From contig NZ_LMSU01000001.1 of NCBI RefSeq assembly GCF_001429625.1, positions 1,168,310-1,232,309 of the forward strand: 64,000 nucleotides of DNA. Direction: 5' to 3'. The translations under genes and the position numbers were made by a program. This stretch comes from Nocardioides sp. Soil805 (GTDB taxonomy: Bacteria; Actinomycetota; Actinomycetes; Propionibacteriales; Nocardioidaceae). Positions 41,053-49,718 of the stretch are shown in pieces (the stretch's first letter is position 1; each line of letters starts with the position of its first letter). The notes under the pieces were generated by a model. That model searched no databases. It saw only the letters and a program-made list of their open reading frames with translations, and was not told the origin of the DNA.

Positions 41053-41916
41053 ATGGGCTCGACGCAGCTCACCGGCCCGACGGTCGTGCACCGGGCCGGG
41101 CCGGCGCGCCCCGCCGTCACCCGCGCCCAGGCGATGCTGGGCGCGAGCATCGTGGTCGCGCTCGGCATCGTGGCCGCCTCGGCCTACGGACTCCTGGCCG
41201 ACGATCCCTACCGCGACCTGCCGGAGGCCACCGTCCTCGGTGCCCGCGGGCAGGACGTGGTCAGCCTCGTGGCGGCCCTGCTCCTGGTCGTGCTGGCACT
41301 GCCGGCGCGCCTCACGCCCCCACGCCTGCTGGCCTGGCTGGGGGTGCTCGCGTACGTCGTCTACAGCTACGCGATCTACCTCACCGGCGTGCCGATGAAC
41401 CGGGTGTTCCTCGTCTACGTCGTGATCGAGTCGGTGGCCGGGGCGGCGCTGCTCGCCGGCCTGTGGCGGGTGACCGCGATGCGCTGGCCGAACGTGCCGA
41501 CGCCCCGGCTCCGCCGCGGGACCGGCTGGATGCTGGTGGTCGTCGCCGTGCTGTTCGCCGGCCTGTGGCTGTCGACGCTGCTCCCCTTCGCGCTGGGCGG
41601 GAGCCCGCCCGACCCCGAGGGCGTCGGCGGGACGCCGTACCCGGTCTTCGTGCTCGACCTCGTCGTCGTGCTGCCGGCCATGGCTGCCGTCGGGGTGCTC
41701 CTGCTGCGTCGGCACCGGCTCGGGCCGCCGCTCGCGATGGTCGCCCTCGTCAAGATCGTGACGCTGTTCGTCGCGCTGTGGGCCGGACCGGCCTACGCCC
41801 TGGCCACCGGCGGGCCCGTCGACCTCGGACCGGACGCCGGCCCGAGCCTGTTGCTGCTGGCCGCGAGCGGCTGGCTGGTCACCGCCTGGTGGCGCACCCT
41901 GGAGGAGGAGACATGA
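41053..41916 (+). CDS. Polytopic membrane protein of unknown function
   Basis: A 287-residue membrane protein with about seven to eight hydrophobic spans and short loops. An N-terminal cytoplasmic stretch of about 25 residues precedes the first span (MLGASIVVALGIVAASAYGLL). AGGAG lies six to seven bases before ATG 41053. No motif for transport or enzyme activity is seen. The stop overlaps the flavodoxin ATG by 4 bp, so the two are coupled, which suggests a membrane redox function or control by the flavodoxin. The family is not recognised. Confidence 0.72.
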   Translation: MGSTQLTGPTVVHRAGPARPAVTRAQAMLGASIVVALGIVAASAYGLLADDPYRDLPEATVLGARGQDVVSLVAALLLVVLALPARLTPPRLLAWLGVLAYVVYSYAIYLTGVPMNRVFLVYVVIESVAGAALLAGLWRVTAMRWPNVPTPRLRRGTGWMLVVVAVLFAGLWLSTLLPFALGGSPPDPEGVGGTPYPVFVLDLVVVLPAMAAVGVLLLRRHRLGPPLAMVALVKIVTLFVALWAGPAYALATGGPVDLGPDAGPSLLLLAASGWLVTAWWRTLEEET

Positions 41917-42452
41917 GCACACTGATGGTCTACGAGTCGATGTGGGGCAACACCCGCGCGGTCGCCGAGGCGGTCGCCGACCGGCTCGGGGAGGACGTGA
42001 CCGTGGTCGAGGTGTCCGACGCCCCGGCCCGGCTGCCCGCCGGCCTCGACCTGCTGGTCGTGGGCGGGCCGACGCACGCCTTCTCCATGACGCGCGCCAA
42101 GACCCGCCGCAGCGCGGTCGAGCAGGGGGCCGATCCCGCTCACGTCGAGCGCGGCATCCGCGAGTGGCTGGACGAGGTCGAGGTCACCGACCTGGTGGAC
42201 GTCGCGACCTTCGACACCCGGATCGGTGGGCCGATGCAGCACCTGCCCGGCTCGGCCGCCAAGGCAGCGGGCAGGCACGTCCGGCACCACCACGTCGGCC
42301 GGCTGGTGGCCAGCGAGAGCTGCTACGTCGACGAGGGCCAAGGCCCGCTGTCGGCCGGCGAGCTCGGACGCGCGCAGGCGTGGGGCGAGTCGCTGGCCCA
42401 CCGCGACCGAGTGGGCCCCGGAGGGGGTGGTGGGCCCGACGGGGCCGTGTGA
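41913..42452 (+). CDS. Flavodoxin-like protein
   Basis: A 179-residue flavodoxin fold: the FMN phosphate loop VYESMWGNTRAVAEAVA (residues 6-22) has the S/T-x-x-G-N-T pattern, followed by LDLLVVGGPTHAFSM (second FMN loop). It would bind FMN and carry electrons, or act in a flavodoxin-type quinone reductase. A Gly-rich end (GPGGGGGPDGAV) is unusual. It is translationally coupled with the upstream membrane protein. Confidence 0.85.
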   Translation: MSTLMVYESMWGNTRAVAEAVADRLGEDVTVVEVSDAPARLPAGLDLLVVGGPTHAFSMTRAKTRRSAVEQGADPAHVERGIREWLDEVEVTDLVDVATFDTRIGGPMQHLPGSAAKAAGRHVRHHHVGRLVASESCYVDEGQGPLSAGELGRAQAWGESLAHRDRVGPGGGGGPDGAV

Positions 42453-42462
42453 TGCTCGCCGG

Positions 42463-42915
42463 ATGAGCCACGACGTACCCGCCCCCGAGCACCGCCGCCC
42501 CGACGGGGTCACCGACGCCACCGTCGAGGCCCTCGGCAAGCTGTCCGCCGCACTCGACCACGTCGAGGACGCGCGCGGCCACCTCTACGCCTTCCACCGC
42601 CTGATGGGCAGCGCCGAGACCACGCTCGAGGAGGCGACGGCGATGGTCCGCGACGCCGGCCACGACGACATCGCCGACGCCCTCGACCGGGGCGTGCTGG
42701 GGCGCAACCCGCTGCCGGGCATGTGGTCCTTCCAGATGGTCGAGTCCTTCGACGACGGCTACTACGCGGAGGCCAAGGGCATCCAGCAGCGCGCCATCGA
42801 CGAGCTGATGGACGGGCGGCGGCACGTCTTCGAGGCCGAGATGAAGGAGCTGCGACGCACCCGGGGCCGCGAGGGCCACGAGGCGACCCCCGACGACGCC
42901 GACACCACGATCTGA
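42463..42915 (+). CDS. Hypothetical alpha-helical protein
   Basis: A 150-residue protein with a strongly helical middle (ALGKLSAALDHVEDARGHLYAFHRLMG) and a central part with NPLPGMWSFQMVESFDDGYY. A charged C-terminus follows. It looks like a soluble protein and has a codon pattern like its neighbours. It starts 10 bp after the flavodoxin stop, so co-transcription is possible. I do not recognise the family. Confidence 0.65.
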   Translation: MSHDVPAPEHRRPDGVTDATVEALGKLSAALDHVEDARGHLYAFHRLMGSAETTLEEATAMVRDAGHDDIADALDRGVLGRNPLPGMWSFQMVESFDDGYYAEAKGIQQRAIDELMDGRRHVFEAEMKELRRTRGREGHEATPDDADTTI

Positions 42916-42991
42916 CCCCCCACCTCGCCGTACACCCCCGCGTCACCCAGGACCCCTTTCCACGGCCGCCGCCGTACGGCAGGCTCCGGCC

Positions 42992-44152
42992 ATGAACCGT
43001 CATCTCGGGACGGGTCGGGCGCTTGCGCTCGCGCTCGTCGGTGCCCTCCTCGTCCTCATCCCCTCCACCACCCCCGCCGCGCAGGCGGCGACACCGATCA
43101 CGGTGTCGCAGGCCGTCTCCCAGCAGGGCGGCACGACCCAGACCGTGCGTGGCTACGTCGTGGGGCAGCCGACCGCGACCAGCACGGTCGTGACGTCGGG
43201 CTTCCCCAACGACTACGCGCTGGCCATCGCCGACACCGCCGGCCAGACCAGCACGTCGCAGATGCTCTACGTGCAGATCCCCTCCGCGTTCCGCGCGCAG
43301 TGGGGCCTGCGGACCAACCCGTCGCTGATGGGCAAGCAGATCGACGTGACCGGTGCGTTGTCGGCGTACTTCTCCCACCCCGGCATGACCAGCACGTCGG
43401 CCTTCGCGCTGTCGGGCGGCACGACGCCGCCCACCGACCCGCCGCCCACCGGCGGCACGAGTCCGTGGGACTCGACCTACTACGCGCCCGCGATCGGCAA
43501 GACCGGTACGGCGCTGCGCACCTCGCTGCACGACATCATCGACGGCAACACCCGGCTCTCCTACGACCAGGTGTGGACCGCGCTCAAGGACACCGACCAG
43601 GACCCCAGCAACACCGCCAACGTCATCGAGCTCTACACCGGTCGCTCCATCGCCAAGACCAACAACGGCGGCGGGAGCGGCCAGTGGAACCGTGAGCACG
43701 TCTTCGCGCAGTCCCGTGGCGGATTCGACACCGGCGCCGGGCCCGGCACCGACCTGCACCACCTCCGTGCGGAGGACGTGACCGTCAACGGCACCCGCGG
43801 CAACAAGGACTTCGACGACGGCGGCTCCGCGGTCCCGGGCTGCACCGACTGCTGGACCGACGCCGACTCCTTCGAGCCGCGCGACGCGGTCAAGGGCGAC
43901 GTGGCGCGGATGCTGTTCTACATGGCGGTGCGCTACGAGGGCGGCGACGGCTTCGACGACCTCGAGCTCAGCACCGTCTCCGGCAGCGCGGTCCCGCGCC
44001 TCGGCGACCTCGACGTCCTGCTCGCCTGGAGCGCAGCGGACCCCGTCGACGCCTTCGAGATGCGCCGCAACGACCGTATCCACTCCACCTGGCAGGGCAA
44101 CCGCAACCCGTTCGTCGACCACCCCGAGTGGGCGGCCTCGGTCTTCAGCTGA
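42992..44152 (+). CDS. Secreted endonuclease I-family nuclease with OB-like N-terminal domain
   Basis: A 386-residue secreted nuclease. A signal peptide (residues 1-31, ending AAQAA) is followed by an OB-fold-like domain of about 110 residues (TPITVSQAVSQQGGTTQTVRG) often found in secreted nucleases. A Pro/Thr/Gly linker (about 150) comes next, then the endonuclease I domain with WNREHVFAQSRGG and TDLHHLRAEDVTVNGTRGNK, the His and Asn that form the beta-beta-alpha metal site. It should degrade extracellular DNA or RNA. A strong hairpin terminator follows 10 bp after its stop. Confidence 0.88.
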   Translation: MNRHLGTGRALALALVGALLVLIPSTTPAAQAATPITVSQAVSQQGGTTQTVRGYVVGQPTATSTVVTSGFPNDYALAIADTAGQTSTSQMLYVQIPSAFRAQWGLRTNPSLMGKQIDVTGALSAYFSHPGMTSTSAFALSGGTTPPTDPPPTGGTSPWDSTYYAPAIGKTGTALRTSLHDIIDGNTRLSYDQVWTALKDTDQDPSNTANVIELYTGRSIAKTNNGGGSGQWNREHVFAQSRGGFDTGAGPGTDLHHLRAEDVTVNGTRGNKDFDDGGSAVPGCTDCWTDADSFEPRDAVKGDVARMLFYMAVRYEGGDGFDDLELSTVSGSAVPRLGDLDVLLAWSAADPVDAFEMRRNDRIHSTWQGNRNPFVDHPEWAASVFS

Positions 44153-44161
44153 GCCCCGCGT

Positions 44162-44191
44162 CCGGTCGGTCCCCCACCCGGGACCGGCCGG
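44162..44191. terminator. Bidirectional terminator hairpin
   Basis: A 12-bp stem (44162-44173 with 44180-44191, one G-T wobble) and a 6-nt loop, very GC-rich. It lies between the convergent endonuclease and photolyase genes, so it can serve both. Confidence 0.75.
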
Positions 44192-44206
44192 GCGCGAGCT
44201 GAGCAC

Positions 44207-45679
44207 TCACGGTGCGCGGTTGCCGCGGGCGTCCTCCTGCTCGACGAGCCCGTCGAGGTCCTTGAGCCTGTCGAGGCCGTTGACCCCCCGCGCCATCCGG
44301 TGGTTGCCGGCGAAGGCGTCGCGGTGCCGGTCGAGGAACCACCAGTAGCCGGCGGTGAAGGGGCACGCGTCGTCGCCCACGCGGACCTTCGGGTCGAAGC
44401 GGCACGACCCGCAGTGGTCGCTCATCGTGTTGATGTAGGCGCCGCCCGACGTGTAGGGCTTGGTGGCCATCACCCCGCCGTCGGCGTGCTGCGACATCCC
44501 GACCACGTTGGGCACCATCACCCAGTCGTAGCCGTCGACGAAGGCGCGGTGGAACCAGTCGGTCACCTGGGTCGGCGCCCACCCGCGCTGGAGGGCGTAC
44601 GAGCCGAGCACCATGAGCCGCGGGATGTGGTGGACCCAGCCGTGCTCGGCGACCTGGTCGAGGGTGTGGGACAGGCAGCGCGCGTCGGTCGCGTCGCCGT
44701 CGAGCTCGGCGAACCACTGCGGGATCCGCTGCCGGGCCCCGAGCGCGTTCTGCCGGCGGTAGCCGTCACCCTGGTGCCAGTAGAGGTGCCACACGTAGTC
44801 GCGCCAGCCGATGACCTGCCGCACGAAGCCCTCGACGCTCGCGATGGGCGCGGCCCCGCTGCGGTACGCCGCCTCAGCGCGCTCGACGACCTCGAGCGGG
44901 TCGAGGAGCCCGAGGTTCATCGGCGCGCTGACGAGGCTGTGGGCCATCCACGGGTCGCCCTCGAGGATCGCGTCCTCGTGCGCGCCGAACTCCGGCAGCC
45001 GGTGCTCGACGAAGTGGTCCAGCGCGGCCAGCGCCTCACGCCTCGTCGCCGGGAAGCGGCGTACGCCGTCGCGCCCGATGAACTGCACGTCGCCGTCGCG
45101 CTCCCACCGGTCGAGGTCCTCGCGCACCCCGGCGTCGATGTCGTCCTCGGTCGGCCACCACGGCTCGGCGACCCCGAGCGTCGTCGCGCCCCTGGGCGGG
45201 GGCTGGCGGTTGTCGTGGTCGAAGTTCCACTGCCCGCCGGCCGGCTCGCCACCGTCGACGAGCACGCCGTGGGCGAGCCGCGCCCGGCGGTAGAAGTCCT
45301 CCATCAGCAGGCGCTTGCTGCCGCGTCCGGCTGCCCACCGCTGGAAGTCCTGGCGTGGGGTCGCGAAGCCGCGCGGCTCGAGGACGGTCGCGCCGAGGCG
45401 CTCGACCAGTCCGAGGGCGGCGTACGACGTGGGGTGCACCACCTCGATGTCGTCGTGCTGCGCGACGACCTCGGCGTACGTGTCGGCCTTCACGTAGGTG
45501 AGCCGGTCGCCGAAGTCGGCCGCGCGGTGCCGCATCGCGCTGAGCACGAGGTGCGCCTTGGCCCGGTGGAAGCGCCGGCGCCGGAAGACGGCCCTCGACT
45601 CGACCATCAGCAGCGGGCCGCGGTGGTCGTCGGTGAAGTGCGGGCCGAGCTGGTCCCCGAAGAGCCACCGCGTCGTCAT
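44207..45679 (-). CDS. FeS-type cryptochrome/photolyase family protein (PhrB-like)
   Basis: A 490-residue photolyase-related protein of the iron-sulphur (FeS-BCP) branch, thought to repair (6-4) photoproducts with FAD and a lumazine antenna. It starts WLFGDQLGPHFTDD as in the family. The C-terminal cluster region has cysteines in SDHCGSCRFDP and GDDACPFTAGYWWF, and GMSQHADGGVMATKPYTSGG marks the FAD pocket. ATG 45679 is placed by TACGGT six bases upstream. The frame that extends to 45802 is not the start. The protein is encoded next to a DNA-free PH-domain gene, so no repair operon is implied. Confidence 0.86.
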   Translation of the reverse strand: MTTRWLFGDQLGPHFTDDHRGPLLMVESRAVFRRRRFHRAKAHLVLSAMRHRAADFGDRLTYVKADTYAEVVAQHDDIEVVHPTSYAALGLVERLGATVLEPRGFATPRQDFQRWAAGRGSKRLLMEDFYRRARLAHGVLVDGGEPAGGQWNFDHDNRQPPPRGATTLGVAEPWWPTEDDIDAGVREDLDRWERDGDVQFIGRDGVRRFPATRREALAALDHFVEHRLPEFGAHEDAILEGDPWMAHSLVSAPMNLGLLDPLEVVERAEAAYRSGAAPIASVEGFVRQVIGWRDYVWHLYWHQGDGYRRQNALGARQRIPQWFAELDGDATDARCLSHTLDQVAEHGWVHHIPRLMVLGSYALQRGWAPTQVTDWFHRAFVDGYDWVMVPNVVGMSQHADGGVMATKPYTSGGAYINTMSDHCGSCRFDPKVRVGDDACPFTAGYWWFLDRHRDAFAGNHRMARGVNGLDRLKDLDGLVEQEDARGNRAP

Positions 45680-45685
45680 GGCGCC

Positions 45686-45691
45686 ACCGTA
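45686..45691 (-). promoter_or_regulatory. -10 box (TACGGT) for leaderless photolyase start
   Basis: On the minus strand TACGGT precedes ATG 45679 by six bases, with no ribosome-binding site. Confidence 0.5.
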
Positions 45692-45789
45692 GTTGCCGGC
45701 CCGCGAGCACTCGGATCTCTCCGATTCGCCGACGCGCAGGCGCGTGGTGGAGCAGGGTTGCGCTCTCAGTCGAACAAGGAGACCCACCC

Positions 45790-46164
45790 GTGGAAACCGC
45801 ACCCATCGTTGCCTGGACCTTCGTGTCCGAGATCCCGATCCCCGACGACATCGGTCCCATCCTGGTGGCCGGCGAGAAGCCGGTCGTGGCGTACAAGACG
45901 TTCCGCGACAGCGCCGTCTTCACCACGAAGCGGCTCATCGTCCGCGACGCCCAGGGGCTGACCGGCAAGAAGGTCGAGATGTACTCGCTGCCCTACTCCG
46001 CCATCAACATGTGGTCCTCGGAGAACGCGGGCCGGATGCTCGACTTCAACGCCGAGCTCGAGCTGTGGACCCGTGCCGGGCACATCAAGGTCAAGCTCAA
46101 CAAGGGGGTCGACATCCGCCGGCTCGACCACCTCATCTCCTCAGCGGTGCTGGGCGCCCTCTGA
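45790..46164 (+). CDS. Bacterial PH-domain (bPH) protein
   Basis: A 124-residue protein consisting of one bacterial pleckstrin-homology-like domain (bPH_1/DUF1696): GEKPVVAYKTFRDSAVFTTKRLIV and KKVEMYSLPYSAINMWSSE. The family is soluble and its role is unknown. It uses a GTG start preceded by ACAAGGAGACC. It is followed by a strong hairpin. Confidence 0.82.
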   Translation: METAPIVAWTFVSEIPIPDDIGPILVAGEKPVVAYKTFRDSAVFTTKRLIVRDAQGLTGKKVEMYSLPYSAINMWSSENAGRMLDFNAELELWTRAGHIKVKLNKGVDIRRLDHLISSAVLGAL

Positions 46165-46194
46165 GGGTCCCCCAGGCGCTCGTCGCCTCGTAGG

Positions 46195-46231
46195 TGTGGG
46201 ATCGGTGCCACCAGGTGACACCGATCCCACA
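46195..46231. terminator. Perfect 13-bp inverted repeat, bidirectional terminator
   Basis: TGTGGGATCGGTG (46195-46207) and CACCGATCCCACA (46219-46231) with an 11-nt loop, between the convergent PH-domain gene and vapC. No T-tract, as is usual in high-GC actinobacteria. Confidence 0.7.
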
Positions 46232-46272
46232 TCCAACGTGCGAGCGGGCTCGACCCGGCGGCGCCGACGGAC

Positions 46273-46662
46273 TCAGGCGGGAGCCAGCACGGCGAGCCCG
46301 AGATCTCGCGCTGCGCCCGCCATCCGGCGGTCGTAGGTCACCACCTGGTCGACGCACAGACGGATGGCCGCTGCGAGGTGCAGCGCGTCGAGTGACCGAA
46401 GGGTGGGCCCCGGCAGGAGCCCTGCCTCTGTGAAGACCGACGGCGAGAGCTCGAAGACGCTGATGGACGCGAGCAGGTCACTGACCGCGGCCTGCGACAG
46501 GGCTGGCTCGCGAGCGACGACGCGTCGTAGCTCGGTCTCGAGCAGCAGGCTGGCCACGATGTCCGGGGCCTCGTCGTCGAGGGCCTGCACCAGTGCTGTC
46601 GACTCACTCTCCTCCACGAGCAGCTTGAGCGCGGCCGAGGTGTCGATGTACCACCGACTCAT
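46273..46662 (-). CDS. vapC: VapC-type PIN-domain toxin ribonuclease
   Basis: A 129-residue PIN-domain protein: YIDTSAALKLLVEE carries the first Asp (about residue 7), ETELRRVV the Glu, and LRSLDALHLAAA plus VTYDRRMAGAA the later acidic residues. PIN toxins cleave specific RNAs. The start overlaps the antitoxin stop by 4 bp, the usual type II arrangement. All four acidic positions appear to be intact. Confidence 0.87.
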   Translation of the reverse strand: MSRWYIDTSAALKLLVEESESTALVQALDDEAPDIVASLLLETELRRVVAREPALSQAAVSDLLASISVFELSPSVFTEAGLLPGPTLRSLDALHLAAAIRLCVDQVVTYDRRMAGAARDLGLAVLAPA

Positions 46663-46907
46663 CGATCGCCCCGTAGGTCGTCGAGGAGCTCGGCGGTGGG
46701 GACAGACGGTACGACGCGCTGCCGGTCGGTGATCCGTCGTTCCGGCTGCGCCGGTCGCACACAGCGCAGGTCTGACTCCGCCGGCACGGGAGTCACCCGA
46801 GCGATCGGGACGCCGCGCCTGGTCACGGTGAAGGTCTCACCCTGCTCCACGGCTCGCATGATCTCCGCGTTGTCGTTGCGCAGCTCGCGCTGACTGATGG
46901 TCCTCAC
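46659..46907 (-). CDS. vapB: VapB/Phd-YefM-type antitoxin
   Basis: An 82-residue antitoxin of the Phd/YefM fold: TISQRELRNDNAEIMRAVEQGETFTVTRRGVPIARV is the DNA-binding N-terminal part, and a flexible tail with TAELLDDLRGD would bind the toxin. GTG 46907 is chosen because a TACATT box lies seven bases upstream. A frame reaching 46934 would overlap the promoter. It precedes vapC with a 4-bp overlap. Confidence 0.85.
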   Translation of the reverse strand: MRTISQRELRNDNAEIMRAVEQGETFTVTRRGVPIARVTPVPAESDLRCVRPAQPERRITDRQRVVPSVPTAELLDDLRGDR

Positions 46908-46914
46908 CTCGACA

Positions 46915-46934
46915 AATGTAGCACCACGTAGCAC
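46915..46934 (-). promoter_or_regulatory. vapBC promoter: leaderless -10 box overlapped by a direct repeat
   Basis: On the minus strand TACATT (46915-46920) lies seven bases before GTG 46907. It overlaps the second of two direct GTGCTAC repeats (46928-46934 and 46918-46924), spaced 10 bp start to start, a full helical turn. These may be the binding sites for VapB autorepression. Confidence 0.55.
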
Positions 46935-46938
46935 TTGC

Positions 46939-48213
46939 TCAGGATGCGTCTCTCACCTCGCACAACCTCGCCAGGTCGAGGCACCTCTCGCGCACCGGTG
47001 ACGGCGTCACCGCCGCCAGGGTCTCCCACTGAGGTGCCTCGCCCGGACGGACTGCATGCGCCCTGAGCGCCTCGTGGACGCGGGGATCCATGAGCACGGC
47101 TGCCAGGTGCGGCGCGACCGCGGACGCCCCCGTCGGGCTGACCCGCGCCGCGATCAACGCCACCTCGGCTACGCACACACCGTTGGCGAGCTGCTCCGAC
47201 AGACCGACGTCGAGAAGGTCTCGCATCCGCCCGGGCTGCGCGGCCCGGTCCGGGTCGGCCACGTCGTCCATCGGGAGCAGGTCGGTCGAGTACAGGGTCC
47301 CGTGACCCCAGGTCGACCCGGCCGGCAACCGGCCCGCGTCGTGCGCCCGCGACAGCGCCCACAGCCACCCCAGGCCGTCCTCCTCCTCGAGGTGCTGGGC
47401 GGCGTCCAGGGCAGTGGCGCGGTCGACCGGCAACGGGCGGGACGCGAACATCGCGAAGGGCCACACCGAGACTGGGACGACCCTGCCGAGCACCGTGCGG
47501 CCGAGGCCGATGTCCGTAGCGGCTCCGAGGTTGAGCAGCTCCACAGTCGTGTCGTCAGCCAGACGTCGCACTCTCAAGGTGCCCTCGAGTGTCGTCTCCA
47601 GCTCGTACGCCGTGACGGCCGCCTGCTCCCAGAGGTCGAGCTCGTCCGTCCGGTCCATCAGGCCACCCTCCGCACGGACGTCGACGAAGTCGCGGAGCCC
47701 GCCCGCCTCGAAGACCGCCACCTGCTGGTAGGCCCAGTCCGTCGCGGCGATCATGGTCCCGTACTCCCGCAGAGCCCGGGGGTCGTCCGCGAGGGCCGCG
47801 ACCCGGTCGGTGTGCAGTGCCGCCAGCACCAGGCGAACGAGGTCGTCGCACCGCGGGTCCTTCGTGTGGAGCATCCACAGCGCGGCCTGGTCCATCGCCC
47901 ACCGGGAGTACATCCATGCCGGGGCGTCGTCCCCCAGCAGAACGAGCTCGTGCAGCCGGTGATGGGTCAGGCTCTCCTCGACCACAAGGCCGGACATGTG
48001 CTGCTCCCACGCCGTCTGGGCGTCGCCCCGAGCGGCCGCGTCCAACGACTGCTGCATGTGAGCGTGGTCTGCCGCGGTCAGCAGGTGGTCGAGGGACTCC
48101 CCGGGCCGCAGGGTGGCGACCACATCCCGATCCGCGACGGCGCGAGCCTGCCGGGTGCGGCGCCGTTGCTTGGTCGAGCGATTGCGAGGGGTCCTGGAAC
48201 GGGATCTGGGCAT
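46939..48213 (-). CDS. Large hypothetical protein
   Basis: A 424-residue soluble protein. The first 30 residues are very basic (RSRSRTPRNRSTKQRRRTRQAR). The rest is mainly helical with scattered tryptophans (TWEQHM-like and WMYSRWAMDQAALWML segments) and an acidic centre. It has no signal peptide or membrane span, and no recognised motif. The ATG at 48213 fits; the longer frame to 48387 covers the divergent promoter region and is unlikely. Its 3' end lies 31 bp from the vapB start, so the vapBC promoter occupies the gap. Function unknown. Confidence 0.62.
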   Translation of the reverse strand: MPRSRSRTPRNRSTKQRRRTRQARAVADRDVVATLRPGESLDHLLTAADHAHMQQSLDAAARGDAQTAWEQHMSGLVVEESLTHHRLHELVLLGDDAPAWMYSRWAMDQAALWMLHTKDPRCDDLVRLVLAALHTDRVAALADDPRALREYGTMIAATDWAYQQVAVFEAGGLRDFVDVRAEGGLMDRTDELDLWEQAAVTAYELETTLEGTLRVRRLADDTTVELLNLGAATDIGLGRTVLGRVVPVSVWPFAMFASRPLPVDRATALDAAQHLEEEDGLGWLWALSRAHDAGRLPAGSTWGHGTLYSTDLLPMDDVADPDRAAQPGRMRDLLDVGLSEQLANGVCVAEVALIAARVSPTGASAVAPHLAAVLMDPRVHEALRAHAVRPGEAPQWETLAAVTPSPVRERCLDLARLCEVRDAS

Positions 48214-48377
48214 GACCCCACCAAACCCGTCGGCCCCTGTGCGGTACCAGCCCTTGCCGCCCATCTGTGGAGAAGTCCCGCTCGTCAGGTGCCTGGGGAT
48301 GGTCAGCGGGCCGCCACGGGTGTAGGCAGGGACCGTGAGGGCGGCAGCCCCCGCGTCCCCCCGGCGAGGAGATGGAC

Positions 48378-49310
48378 ATGTCAGCACTCGAGAGCACCCA
48401 GCTGCTGGCCGAGCTCGAGCCGGTGGTCGAGGAGAACCTCAACCGGCACCTGGGCATCGCGGACGAGTGGATGCCGCACGAGTACGTGCCGTGGAGCCTG
48501 GGCCGGGACTTCGCCGACCTGGGCGGCGACCCCTGGCAGGTCGCCCAGTCACAGCTCTCCCCCATCGCCCGTACGGCGCTCGAGGTCAACCTGCTGACCG
48601 AGGACAACCTGCCGAGCTACCACCGCGAGATCGACCGGGCCTTCGGCCGCGACAGCGCGTGGGGGACGTGGGTCAACCGGTGGACCGCCGAGGAGGGCCG
48701 GCACGCGTTCTGCATCCGCGACTACCTGCTCGTCACCCGCGGCGTCGATCCCGTCGAGCTCGAGCGGGCCCGGATGGAGACGATGGAGACGGGCTACGAG
48801 GCGCTCGACAAGTCGGTGCTCAACGTCTGCGCCTACGTGTCCTTCCAGGAGCTGGCCACCCGTGTGTCGCACCGCAACACCGGCCGCTACACCGACGAGC
48901 CCATCGCGGAGAAGCTGCTGGCCCGCGTCGCCATGGACGAGAACCTGCACATGATCTTCTACCGCAACATCGTCACCGCGGCCCTCGAGCTCGCGCCCAG
49001 CCAGACGATGCGCGCCATCACCGAGGAGGTCGTCGGCTTCGAGATGCCGGGCAGCGTCATCCCCGGCTTCTCCCGCAAGGCGGTGCAGATGGCCAAGGCC
49101 GGCATCTACGACCTGCGGATCCACCACGACGCGATCGTCACGCCGCTGCTGCGGCAGTGGGGCGTCTGGGACCTCGAGGGTCTCGACGACGACGGGGAGA
49201 AGGCCCGCGACGAGCTCGCCCACGCCGTCGCCGCGCTGGACGAGGAGGCAACCCGCTTCGTCGAGCGTCGCGACGCCGCGGCCGCGAAGAAGGCGGCGCG
49301 CCAGGCCTGA
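48378..49310 (+). CDS. Acyl-ACP desaturase (ferritin-like diiron)
   Basis: A 310-residue member of the plant-type stearoyl-ACP desaturase family (FA_desaturase_2, like mycobacterial DesA). The diiron ligands are in the WTAEEGRHAFCIRDYL and MDENLHMIFYRN motifs. It should introduce a double bond into an ACP-bound fatty acid in the cytoplasm with electrons from a ferredoxin. Two ATGs are close: 48378 has GAGGAGA six bases before it and is preferred over 48372. Length is normal. No partner reductase is encoded nearby. Confidence 0.85.
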   Translation: MSALESTQLLAELEPVVEENLNRHLGIADEWMPHEYVPWSLGRDFADLGGDPWQVAQSQLSPIARTALEVNLLTEDNLPSYHREIDRAFGRDSAWGTWVNRWTAEEGRHAFCIRDYLLVTRGVDPVELERARMETMETGYEALDKSVLNVCAYVSFQELATRVSHRNTGRYTDEPIAEKLLARVAMDENLHMIFYRNIVTAALELAPSQTMRAITEEVVGFEMPGSVIPGFSRKAVQMAKAGIYDLRIHHDAIVTPLLRQWGVWDLEGLDDDGEKARDELAHAVAALDEEATRFVERRDAAAAKKAARQA

Positions 49311-49347
49311 CTACCCTGCAGGGGATCGCCGACTCGGAGGAGACCCC

Positions 49348-49695
49348 ATGGACAGCAGCACCTACGACCCGCAGGCCGGCACGCGCTTCCCGACCACCAA
49401 GCTGCTCGAGGGATACGAGGTGGCCGCGGTCGACCAGTTCGTGGCCCGCGCCGACCGGGCGGTGAGCATGCGCGACGGGTCCGTGACCGCGCGCGAGGTG
49501 GAGCAGGTCCGCTTCTCGCCGGTGCGCTTCCGCACCGGCTACCAGATGGACGACGTCGACAACCACCTCGCGCGGCTGGTGGAGCAGCTGACCGCGATCG
49601 AGGCGGCAGGCACCCCCACCTCGCCGGCTCCCGCACCGGCCGAGGCCGCCGGTCACTGCCCCGGGTGTCGCTGCGCGGAGCTCGGGCTGGCCTGA
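49348..49695 (+). CDS. Miniature DivIVA-like domain protein with Cys-rich tail
   Basis: A 115-residue protein with two short DivIVA-N-like repeats: TRFPTTKLLEGYEVAAVDQFV and VRFSPVRFRTGYQMDDVDNHL. The second is the standard pattern with the GYxxxxVD motif that marks pole-binding DivIVA/Wag31 N-termini. There is no long coiled coil; instead the protein ends in Ala/Pro and CPGCRCAELGLA, a possible metal-binding or prenyl-like tail. It is expressed with GGAGGAG just before the ATG. It may be a membrane-curvature-sensing or adaptor protein; the role is not established. Confidence 0.72.
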   Translation: MDSSTYDPQAGTRFPTTKLLEGYEVAAVDQFVARADRAVSMRDGSVTAREVEQVRFSPVRFRTGYQMDDVDNHLARLVEQLTAIEAAGTPTSPAPAPAEAAGHCPGCRCAELGLA

Positions 49696-49718
49696 GCCTG
49701 CCCCCGACGACAAGGGCG

